This document shows, piece after piece, positions 13,870 to 20,136 of a stretch of 23,276 nucleotides of DNA. The notes beneath the pieces were generated by a model. That model ran no database searches and was not told the origin of the DNA. It saw only the letters and a program-made list of their open reading frames with translations. The DNA is taken from IMG/VR virus record IMGVR_UViG_3300032298_000813, positions 1 through 23,276 of that record; one strand, written 5' to 3'. The first letter of the stretch is position 1; each line of letters begins with the position of its first letter. A program made the translations under genes and the position numbers. The stretch comes from a virus.

Positions 13870-14667
13870 TTAGAAGAAACCGCCTTGGGCAGTTACGTGT
13901 GCTCCAGGGATGTAACCAGAAGCGTTAGGACCATCAGGGAACACACCAACGTAGAGACGGTCGCCACGTTCCAGATAAATACCTTTGTTGCGGAGTGGTG
14001 CAGTTGGGCCTAGGCCACTGGTATTGCCTGCATTGACGCTAGGAACAGAAATCTGAGGCAACACATCTGAGCAATCAATAATCGCAGTGTTGGCTGGTAC
14101 TGTTTTGGCAAACAATACTTGATAGTCACCTGATGCAGGAATAGGAACAGTTGTGCCACGTGTGTGGTAAAACACAAAGGTTGCAGCAGGCATATCACCA
14201 TAGGCAATGCCCTGGTAAAGAAAACCAGAAGAGGTGCCACCCGAGTAATTCAGCGCACTATTAATGCCGGTAAGCGTGGTAGCACCTGTGTAGGTGTAGT
14301 AGCCATAACCACTGAAAGGAGCCCCGCCACCAGTTAGCGCTCCAGTAGTGGATATAAGAACAATCTGTCCGCTAACAAGGGAGATTGGTGTGCCAGACGT
14401 TGCAGTACTAACTGTATAGTCAGGTCCACGGTAAAAATTATTGCGGGTGATTGTAATGGAGTCAACTACACCACCGCTATTATTGTCTTCACTCAATTCT
14501 GCGTCCATGTCTACCAGGATCGAAGGAGCCTGGCCGCCTTGTACAAATAAAGTATTGGTGGCAGCGCTACCAACGGTCTGTGTAGTAACACGGACTGAAT
14601 CAAATAAGGGACGGTCAACCAACAGGGGTTGCTTGTTTGTGCTAGTACTAGATATTTGACTTAACAC
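13870..14667 (-). CDS. Virion structural protein, beta-rich
   Basis: The product is 265 aa from a GTG start; no in-frame ATG is close, and the next Met lies about 50 residues in. It is rich in Gly, Ser, Thr, Ala and Val, with repeated short strands (SITITRNNFYRGPDYTVSTA; IVLISTTGALTGG; YYTYTGATTLTG) typical of phage tail or head-fibre beta-sandwich proteins. The C-terminus ends KGIYLERGDRLYVGVFPDGP then GYIPGAHVTAQGGFF. No catalytic motif is visible. It is coupled to the downstream 594-aa gene (2-nt gap). The plus-strand homing-endonuclease-like gene interrupts the region just upstream of it. Confidence 0.7.
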   Translation of the reverse strand: MLSQISSTSTNKQPLLVDRPLFDSVRVTTQTVGSAATNTLFVQGGQAPSILVDMDAELSEDNNSGGVVDSITITRNNFYRGPDYTVSTATSGTPISLVSGQIVLISTTGALTGGGAPFSGYGYYTYTGATTLTGINSALNYSGGTSSGFLYQGIAYGDMPAATFVFYHTRGTTVPIPASGDYQVLFAKTVPANTAIIDCSDVLPQISVPSVNAGNTSGLGPTAPLRNKGIYLERGDRLYVGVFPDGPNASGYIPGAHVTAQGGFF

Positions 14668-14716
14668 CCTGTCTCTGGTAAATTGACAGGGGCCTCCGAA
14701 AACTTCTTTTATTCTA

Positions 14717-15307
14717 ATGGCACAAACAAATTTTCAGTGCACCTGCTGTGGTGTTTTTTATACACGCGTTGGTAACGCAGCAGCTTGGCATAGGAAACGA
14801 CTACGTGACAGGGGACACACCTTTTGCTCAAAAGAATGCGGTTCTTTTAAGCATGGAGGATACAAAAATAAAACAGGCGAGTACGCTTCTTGGAATGCAA
14901 TGAGAGATCGTTGCAACAATTCAAACTCCACATCGTACGCACGATACGGCGGACGTGGTATCACGCACGATCCAGCCTGGGACGATTTTAAAAAGTTTTT
15001 AGAAGATATGGGTCACAAAGAAAATTCAAAACTAGAACTAGAACGCATTGACAACAATAAAGGTTATTACAAAGAAAATTGCCGCTGGGCTACACATAAA
15101 GAACAGACTCGCAACAGAGGAGGAAAACGTGCGACAAGACTTTACACATTTGAAGAAAAAACAATGTGTATTGCCGATTGGGCAAAAGAGATTGGCATCA
15201 GTCCTCAGTCAATGCAAAAACGTCTAAACAACAACTGGCCTTTAGAAAAGGCTTTTTGCAAAGAACGACGCGATGGGAAAGGAAGTAAGCAAGTAAAACC
15301 CAGGTAA
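14717..15307 (+). CDS. HNH-type homing endonuclease-like protein
   Basis: The N-terminal zinc-knuckle-like part of this 196-aa protein contains FQCTCCGVFY (6-15) and TFCSKECGSF (35-44). The core carries the pattern seen in free-standing phage homing-type endonucleases: EYASWNAMRDRCNN (55-68), SYARYGGRGITHDPAW (73-88), LELERIDNNKGYYKENCRWA (106-125) and EQTRNR (129-134). The C-terminal IADWAKEIGISPQSMQKRLN (152-171) is a NUMOD-like helix-turn-helix used for DNA recognition. The gene is richer in A and T than the flanking capsid-side genes and runs against them, which suits acquisition by transfer. It lies between the 265-aa virion gene and the 86-aa gene. The catalytic fold is inferred from motif order and was not shown by search. 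Confidence 0.8.
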   Translation: MAQTNFQCTCCGVFYTRVGNAAAWHRKRLRDRGHTFCSKECGSFKHGGYKNKTGEYASWNAMRDRCNNSNSTSYARYGGRGITHDPAWDDFKKFLEDMGHKENSKLELERIDNNKGYYKENCRWATHKEQTRNRGGKRATRLYTFEEKTMCIADWAKEIGISPQSMQKRLNNNWPLEKAFCKERRDGKGSKQVKPR

Positions 15308-15319
15308 AAGTTACGTACT

Positions 15320-15580
15320 TTATCTGCCAAAACCTGACATGGCATCCGTAAACCCTTTAGGTAGCTGGATGCCAGCCATCAGTGCTGTCTCAGGATTGTT
15401 TTGCAATGCAAGGAACTGTTGAAAGTACTCTCCTGCATCACTACCGGGTTTAAATTTAAATTTTTTATTAGCCATATACGTCATCTTGTCTTGAGGCGAT
15501 GCAGTGCTATCGCTAAGGCCAGCTGAATACACTTGCCCCGGAAGGTAAGAAGTATCTAAATAATCACTAAAACTGGCCAT
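15320..15580 (-). CDS. Hypothetical small late protein
   Basis: This 86-aa protein starts at an ATG 2 nt after the stop of the SleB-like gene, so it belongs to the same late operon. It has a Ser/Tyr-rich N-terminus (MASFSDYLDTSYLPGQVYSA), a basic middle (MANKKFKFKPGSDAGEYF) and a helical end (FLALQNNPETALMAGIQLPK). No family was recognised. There is no membrane span or Cys pair. It is a likely minor virion or assembly protein by context only. Its stop lies 13 nt from that of the convergent plus-strand endonuclease. Confidence 0.6.
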   Translation of the reverse strand: MASFSDYLDTSYLPGQVYSAGLSDSTASPQDKMTYMANKKFKFKPGSDAGEYFQQFLALQNNPETALMAGIQLPKGFTDAMSGFGR

Positions 15581-15582
15581 AA

Positions 15583-16299
15583 CTAAAAGCCCATGGGATT
15601 AATAATGGACGGAATTAACGATTTGATCAGTGCGCTTTTAACGCTACCCAGCAAAGACGATGCTTGTTGATTGACAGCATCAAGACCAGGCTTAGAAGCC
15701 AAACCAAGTGCTGAACCAAGGATTTCTTCCACAGAACGGCGATCTCCTGTTTGTGCACCAGGGACAGGAGGCGGTGGTGTCAGACCTGGTTCAGGAGTTC
15801 CAGCTTGACTAAACAGGCTGGCACCTTTGTTATACAGATCGCCCTGCAAGCCATTGAAGTAGAAATTACTTTGCCCTGGCACAGGCATGTAATCGCCTGG
15901 TTTTTTGTTTCCATAAGCGGAAACACCACGAAAAGATTGTGCACCCTTTGATTTGTTAAACTGCTGTCCAACTAAATCAGGGTTGTTTACAATATCGCGC
16001 AGGCGATTAAACTCCGTCTCACCACCAAGTACCTTTGCGCCAAAAGCAGGGTCAGCCAACTGTGACATGCTGTAGTTATCAACAGCCACATATTGCCCTG
16101 GAGCCTTTGCAATATTGCGAATGTCCCTGCCACCCCATTGACCGCTGAGACGCCTTGCAAGAACGTTTGAAGCAACAGCAGCTACATCAGGACTGTTCTT
16201 GCCGCCACGGAAACCTTCCAGTCCCGACAAGACGGTCAGTGCATTAACCTCTTCAGGTTTTAATCCAAAAAGATTTTGAACAGTTCTGCGGGGCGCCAT
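15583..16299 (-). CDS. SleB-like cell-wall hydrolase, probably virion-associated
   Basis: This 238-aa protein starts at ATG 16299; a GTG at 16329 would add ten residues and overlap a possible 38-aa frame upstream. Residues about 17-75 follow the Hydrolase_2/SleB pattern: ALTVLSGLEGFRGGKNSP with Glu28, VAAVASNVLARRLSG (39-53), a short spacer and IRNIAKAPGQYVAVD (60-74) with the typical P-G-Q-Y/F. SleB-type enzymes are lytic transglycosylases or glucosaminidases acting on peptidoglycan. The C-terminal half is Pro- and Gly-rich (PGLTPPPPVPGAQTG) and then helical. Its place among virion genes, away from the endolysin, suggests a local muralytic role during genome entry. The family call is by eye and moderately secure. 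Confidence 0.55.
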   Translation of the reverse strand: MAPRRTVQNLFGLKPEEVNALTVLSGLEGFRGGKNSPDVAAVASNVLARRLSGQWGGRDIRNIAKAPGQYVAVDNYSMSQLADPAFGAKVLGGETEFNRLRDIVNNPDLVGQQFNKSKGAQSFRGVSAYGNKKPGDYMPVPGQSNFYFNGLQGDLYNKGASLFSQAGTPEPGLTPPPPVPGAQTGDRRSVEEILGSALGLASKPGLDAVNQQASSLLGSVKSALIKSLIPSIINPMGF

Positions 16300-16321
16300 A
16301 AGAATTATTTCATCTTTTTGA

Positions 16322-16438
16322 TCATGCACTTACCCAGTTTGATTCAGCTTTGAGACCAGGGGTAAAAACTGTTTGGGAAACCAGGAACAGACTTACAGCT
16401 GTAGCAAGACGCTTAACAAATTTAGGGCAAAGAATCAT
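16322..16438 (-). CDS. Possible 38-aa membrane or signal-peptide-like microprotein
   Basis: A short minus-strand frame (ATG at 16438, TGA at 16322) lies in the 243-bp gap ahead of the SleB-like gene. It reads MILCPKFVKRLATAVSLFLV then a Pro/Gly turn and LKAESNW. The layout is that of a signal peptide: a basic N-region, a hydrophobic core and an A-x-E/S-type end. Its stop overlaps an upstream GTG of the hydrolase frame by 8 nt. It could be a tiny membrane protein, a displaced secretion signal of the hydrolase, or chance. The rest of the gap (16439-16542) holds nothing I can identify. Confidence 0.3.
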   Translation of the reverse strand: MILCPKFVKRLATAVSLFLVSQTVFTPGLKAESNWVSA

Positions 16439-16542
16439 TGGTTTAATGCAACAACACTGGTCACCGTGAATCAAAAAGATTCGTTATCCAGTAGGTGGGC
16501 TTACGTGCAGAACACTGCCAAGTGATCTTAGTCTATCAAAGG

Positions 16543-17481
16543 TTACTTGATGCGCTGGTTGTACGCCTGACGCAGGAGGCCCAGCTGAGTCTGGTCGAGG
16601 TTTGCAAATTTAGCATTTGCTTCCACTGGGCTTTTCAGGTATGCCGTGATATCAACTGGTGACTTTTCACTAAACGCACCAGGAGCAACCGCAGACCCTG
16701 CTGTAGCAGGACTAAGGCCTGCAATGCCCCCTGGTAAGACGTTGGCCCCATAGGTCTGCTCAATGCCTGGCATGGCACTTGCAGCGGGCATCGCAAAGGA
16801 ACTAGCGGGCATACTACCTGCCATTCCTGTGATAGGGCTTAGGTTTTGAAATGCAGTGGCTACGTCAGAATAACCGGTCTGTCCAGGCTTCATCTTGGCT
16901 GCTAACTGTGGGTTAGTTTGAGCCCAGATTTGCATTCCAATTTTTTCTCTTTCGTCACCTTTGGCAGCGTTGTACTGCTTAGAAAGCTCAGCGACTTGGT
17001 ACTTCTTGAACAGAGGATCCTGCTCAGTTAGTTGCCGAGCACGTTCTTTCTCTGCTGCATAGGCACGATCAGCAGGAGAACCAGTGACAGCATCTTGAAT
17101 AAACCTACTCTGAACACCAGGGGCATTCAAGGCATCCATGGTGGCACTACCACTCCTGGGCGATTGCCAGCCATAGTCTTTACCTGCCCAGACCACAGGC
17201 TTACCGTTTAGTGTTGCTTGGGTTCCATAAGCGCGGCCACCTGCATCTGGTGGTAAACCCGTAGATTGCAATTGTGTGTTGGGAATTAAAGGCCCGGCAA
17301 CAAGCCCAGCAATGGGACCGGATGCCCAGGTTAAAGTTGAGCCGAGTCCTCCTTTTTCCTGTTCTCGTGCAAAATCGTTTAAAGGTTTTCGAATTGCAGG
17401 AGGAATGACATTACTAACTGTCCTGTCAATAGCAGGGCCAAGTTGATTCAATCGTTTTTCAATTGCAGATACAATGTTCAT
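16543..17481 (-). CDS. Ala/Pro/Gly-rich late protein, probable virion component
   Basis: This 312-aa protein starts at the ATG at 17481, which overlaps the TAA of the upstream gene (TAATG); a TTG at 17490 is less likely. The N-terminus is an amphipathic helix (MNIVSAIEKRLNQLGPAIDR). A Gly/Ala/Leu/Ile stretch (SGPIAGLVAGPLIP) could insert into or contact membrane but is short. A charged helical middle (RAYAAEKERARQLTEQDPLF) precedes a low-complexity Ala/Pro/Met/Ser segment and a C-terminal helix (LDQTQLGLLRQAYNQRIK). No enzyme motif is visible and no family was recognised. A minor head or internal protein is inferred from location between the connector-like gene and the hydrolase. Confidence 0.6.
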   Translation of the reverse strand: MNIVSAIEKRLNQLGPAIDRTVSNVIPPAIRKPLNDFAREQEKGGLGSTLTWASGPIAGLVAGPLIPNTQLQSTGLPPDAGGRAYGTQATLNGKPVVWAGKDYGWQSPRSGSATMDALNAPGVQSRFIQDAVTGSPADRAYAAEKERARQLTEQDPLFKKYQVAELSKQYNAAKGDEREKIGMQIWAQTNPQLAAKMKPGQTGYSDVATAFQNLSPITGMAGSMPASSFAMPAASAMPGIEQTYGANVLPGGIAGLSPATAGSAVAPGAFSEKSPVDITAYLKSPVEANAKFANLDQTQLGLLRQAYNQRIK

Positions 17482-17942
17482 TACCGCCAAACCTCATGAA
17501 GATAGATACGTGAACCCACTGCCGTATCAGCGGGGCCAGGAAGTGCCTGGATGAATTCAGCGCCGGAGCGCTCATAACGGTAACGGGCTTGGTACGGATC
17601 CTTGTAGTTAGGTACGTAAAGGATACCGGCAAGACGGTTGGTTTCGTAAAGATAAATCTCGTCCCAAACCTTGAGTGCCTCCCTGGCATTACTTGACCGA
17701 ATAGTACGATCAACGTCACCAGCAATGTTCTCAATACGAGTAGAAGGCGAAGTTGCTACCTCTGTCTTTTTCTCTGCGGTATCACAGCGTCCAATCTGGA
17801 TAGCAATCTTGTCATAGAAATATGAATCCGGAATGGTATTCATACCCTCTTCCAAACGAGCGTAGTCACCCGCTGGAACAGACACAGTAAAGTACCCCAA
17901 ATGGTACCTAACTCTGCTCTTGTCGAAATCCGACAGCTGCAC
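17481..17942 (-). CDS. Putative head-tail connector/adaptor protein
   Basis: The product is 153 aa from a GTG with a good Shine-Dalgarno (AAGGAG, 8 nt upstream), so this start is well supported. The N-terminus (MQLSDFDKSRVRYHLGYF) and the helical middle (EVATSPSTRIENIAGDVDRT, AREALKVWDEIYLYETNRLA) give an all-helical core, then a Tyr/Arg-rich segment (YKDPYQARYRYERSGAEFI). Length, helix content and position shortly downstream of the capsid genes fit head-completion or connector proteins. No diagnostic motif was recognised, so the assignment rests mostly on position. It is coupled to the next gene by TAATG. Confidence 0.5.
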   Translation of the reverse strand: MQLSDFDKSRVRYHLGYFTVSVPAGDYARLEEGMNTIPDSYFYDKIAIQIGRCDTAEKKTEVATSPSTRIENIAGDVDRTIRSSNAREALKVWDEIYLYETNRLAGILYVPNYKDPYQARYRYERSGAEFIQALPGPADTAVGSRIYLHEVWR

Positions 17943-17964
17943 TTCTATGTCTCCTTATCTTTCA

Positions 17965-17970
17965 ATTATA
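17965..17970 (-). promoter_or_regulatory. Candidate minus-strand -10 element (TATAAT)
   Basis: The minus strand reads TTTTATAATTGAAAGATAAGG, 23 nt ahead of the GTG at 17942 and immediately upstream of its AAGGAG. No good -35 hexamer is visible. It shares TATAATTGA with the element at 3284-3289. Confidence 0.3.
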
Positions 17971-17981
17971 AAAGCAAGTAA

Positions 17982-18779
17982 TCAACCAAAGATTCCTTGA
18001 AAGTAATCCCCACTTGCAGCTGAGCGCCCGCTAAGAAAAGGATCGCTTGTTGCATAGGAAGACAAAAAGTTAGAGGGATTTAAAGCTTGAGAAAGTAAAC
18101 CGCCGACCACCTGCTCCTTTAACTGTTGCTCCAGGGTTTTTTCTGGTTGTTGCTGTGATTGCCTACCGTACAGAAAGGCCTTCAAGAGATCTTCGGTGCG
18201 TTGACTTACCTGATCATAAGCTTGTGGCGCACCAGGTAGTGCCAGGGTAGGGGGAGGAGTGCCTAAAACATTGACATCACCTTTTTCTGGGCGATCTATA
18301 TTGCCATGACCAACTCTTGCAATGATACGTCCACTGGGGTCTAATGATTCAGAATAATATCCATAGCCTCCTCCAGAACCTCTTTTTACTTTTCCACCAG
18401 CAACAGCAGGTATGTAGATAGATGCATCTTCTACTGCACCTTTCTCAAACCTACTTTTTCCTTTAAAAGGTGTGTAATAATCAAAAGACTGCCAACCGGG
18501 ATTTTGACTGTGACTATGTGCTCCAGCTGCTTTTTCTAATAAATCTACTTTTTCCGCTAAATTTGCATTTGGATTCCAACGGCGACCAGAAACAGCTGCA
18601 TTAGAAAACTCAATTTCTCTACCTATTGATTGATTTTGTTTTGCAACAGCATCCATCATCTTTACCTTTTCAGCTATTGGTAAAGATTGAAGAAGTTTTA
18701 GGTCTGTGTGGTAATCTGTTGAACCGCCTATTTTTGCGCTAGGCCCGGTAAAGCCAGATCTTTCTGTATAATACGCCAT
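17982..18779 (-). CDS. Late protein with weak M23-peptidase-like layout, function unknown
   Basis: This 265-aa protein is the first gene after the intrinsic terminator. The N-terminal third is helical. The middle reads AHSHSQNPGWQSFDYYTPFK (residues 87-106), then IYIPAVAGGKVKRGSGGGYG and a segment containing ARVGHGNID. The order His...Asp, a Gly-rich strand pair and then a Gly-His-Gly segment resembles M23 (LytM-like) metallopeptidases, but the required H-x-H is absent, so activity is doubtful and the resemblance may be chance. The C-terminus is Gln-rich and then Ser/Gly-rich. It probably belongs to the virion or assembly set. Confidence 0.55.
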   Translation of the reverse strand: MAYYTERSGFTGPSAKIGGSTDYHTDLKLLQSLPIAEKVKMMDAVAKQNQSIGREIEFSNAAVSGRRWNPNANLAEKVDLLEKAAGAHSHSQNPGWQSFDYYTPFKGKSRFEKGAVEDASIYIPAVAGGKVKRGSGGGYGYYSESLDPSGRIIARVGHGNIDRPEKGDVNVLGTPPPTLALPGAPQAYDQVSQRTEDLLKAFLYGRQSQQQPEKTLEQQLKEQVVGGLLSQALNPSNFLSSYATSDPFLSGRSAASGDYFQGIFG

Positions 18780-18806
18780 TATTTTGTTTTATTTTTAATT
18801 CTAAAA

Positions 18807-18830
18807 TAAAAACCCCCGGTTTCCCAGGGG
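18807..18830 (-). terminator. Intrinsic terminator after the HHH gene
   Basis: On the minus strand CCCCTGG and CCGGGGG pair (7 bp, one T-G wobble) around a GAAA tetraloop, followed directly by TTTTTATTTT. It lies 20 nt after the stop of the helix-hairpin-helix gene and closes the portal-to-HHH head module. Confidence 0.85.
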
Positions 18831-18849
18831 CAGTTGAAGGAGATGAGTG

Positions 18850-19260
18850 TTACACCCGAATAAGGTCGGCGGCCAAGAGGGAGTCCCAATCAACACGCTT
18901 GATTTGCTTCAGCTGTTCGAGATTATTAAACCTTTCACCCGACAAGGACATTTGTAGATCTTTGATCTCACGGGCTGTCTTAAGGCCAATACCCTTGACA
19001 TGATCTGCGATCATCTGGGCAGTAGCTGAATTAACATTCAGCCGGTGATCAGGCGGGAAATTGCGAGGCTCCTCTTGGGCTGCCTTATCCTTTACTTGAA
19101 GAGTCTTTACCTTTTTGGTAGCTTCTTCATCGGGACTTAGTTCGGTTTTGTAAGCGGTAAAAAGGCGACCGTCTTGGTCTTCAACCATTGACCAATCGCC
19201 ATTGTCAAACTCACTAATAACCTTGACGCGAGCGCCCGTTTTTTTGTGTTGATAAAGCAT
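18850..19260 (-). CDS. Helix-hairpin-helix (ComEA-like) protein
   Basis: In this 136-aa protein, residues 1-42 (KKTGARVKVISEFDNGDWSM, DGRLFTAYKTELSP) have the strand pattern of a small SH3-like barrel. A charged linker follows (43-70). Residues 73-122 contain a ComEA-type helix-hairpin-helix: RLNVNSATAQMIADHVKGIG, LKTAREIKDLQ and FNNLEQLKQIKRVDW. HHH domains bind DNA non-specifically through the backbone. It is the last gene of the capsid block. A perfect 9-bp hairpin lies directly before its ATG, and a terminator follows it. A DNA-binding head or packaging-associated role is inferred. Confidence 0.75.
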   Translation of the reverse strand: MLYQHKKTGARVKVISEFDNGDWSMVEDQDGRLFTAYKTELSPDEEATKKVKTLQVKDKAAQEEPRNFPPDHRLNVNSATAQMIADHVKGIGLKTAREIKDLQMSLSGERFNNLEQLKQIKRVDWDSLLAADLIRV

Positions 19261-19261
19261 T

Positions 19262-19290
19262 TGGGACCAGAGAGTGATTCACTGGTCCCA
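19262..19290 (-). promoter_or_regulatory. Perfect hairpin abutting the HHH start codon
   Basis: TGGGACCAG (19262-19270) pairs perfectly with CTGGTCCCA (19282-19290) around an 11-nt loop. On the minus-strand mRNA it starts 11 nt after the stop of the 268-aa gene and ends one base before the ATG at 19260. No T-run follows and no Shine-Dalgarno is visible. It could be a translational brake or an mRNA-end stabiliser. Confidence 0.6.
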
Positions 19291-19301
19291 GTTTAGCTTA
19301 A

Positions 19302-20108
19302 TCAGCTGACGGTGCGGTTAGTCAGATATGCTTCGATATCTTCGTACTGAGGAGCAACGTCGGGCTGGACGTAGCAGACTTCCACAACCAGGTAGCCGAC
19401 ACGACCAGCGGCAGAATCACCGCTGGAGATGTAGAAACCACCGGAAGTAGCGGTAGAGTTTGCAGTCTCCTTAGCGTACACCTTAAGGGTGGTAGACGCA
19501 GTAACAGCGTAGTTAACGGTGCCAGGGGCAACGCCAGTTGCGCCGGTAATGGTCAGGAAAGGATTCGTGCCATAAGCGGCGGTAGCACCAGCGAAGAAGA
19601 TTTCGCCAGCCTGAGTACCAGAGACGGTCGAGGTGAGGTTGGCCTGGATCACGCCTTCGCCAACGCCGGAAGCGGCGGTAGGGCTACCAGCGTTGTCGCG
19701 ACCGAACGAAATCACGTTACCTGTAGCGGCATAGACGCCAGAGGCAACACGACCGTCACCCCAGCCAGAAGCCACGGAGATAGCAGCGCGGTACACATAA
19801 GCAGTGTTGGTGCTGTTACCAGAGATCACCATGCCGGTGATATCAGTGCGAGTATCGTCCTGACGATAAGGAGAAGGAACGATAATCGAAGCGGAGGCAA
19901 CGGGGCCAACGCCAGACGTAGCGGTAACAGGAACGTAACCACGTTGCTGGAAATAACGATAGCCGGGGACGGCCAACACAGAAGTGGGGCCGCCTACGGT
20001 GCCATCATTGGTTCCGTCAACAGGGTTTGCGTCGGTGTTTTTGTACCAACCGTTTAAAGCATTTACCCAGTTACCGGGGTAAATCTTTTTAGCAGACAAA
20101 TAAGTCAT
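19302..20108 (-). CDS. Probable capsid decoration/major structural protein
   Basis: The N-terminus of this 268-aa protein is MTYLSAKKIYPGNWVNALNG. The body is rich in Gly, Ala, Ser, Thr and Val, with regular beta strands (VASASIIVPSPYRQDDTRTD, ITGMVISGNSTNTAYVYRAA, VYAATGNVISFGRDN, ISSGDSAAGRVGYLVVEVCY). It ends with a short helix (YEDIEAYLTNRTVS). There are no catalytic residues. It directly follows the major capsid protein, and its codons appear similarly biased to those of that gene (frequent GCN and ACC/GGT), suggesting an abundant virion protein. A head decoration or second capsid protein is inferred from position, composition and size. Confidence 0.65.
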   Translation of the reverse strand: MTYLSAKKIYPGNWVNALNGWYKNTDANPVDGTNDGTVGGPTSVLAVPGYRYFQQRGYVPVTATSGVGPVASASIIVPSPYRQDDTRTDITGMVISGNSTNTAYVYRAAISVASGWGDGRVASGVYAATGNVISFGRDNAGSPTAASGVGEGVIQANLTSTVSGTQAGEIFFAGATAAYGTNPFLTITGATGVAPGTVNYAVTASTTLKVYAKETANSTATSGGFYISSGDSAAGRVGYLVVEVCYVQPDVAPQYEDIEAYLTNRTVS

Positions 20109-20136
20109 TTATTTTACCTAAAGTTATTGTTGATTA

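Noticed and set aside
14683-14716. TTGACA ahead of the plus-strand endonuclease as a promoter
   Set aside because: The best -10 (TTTTAT) would put the RNA start on or inside the start codon, and no Shine-Dalgarno is present. It is too weak to list.
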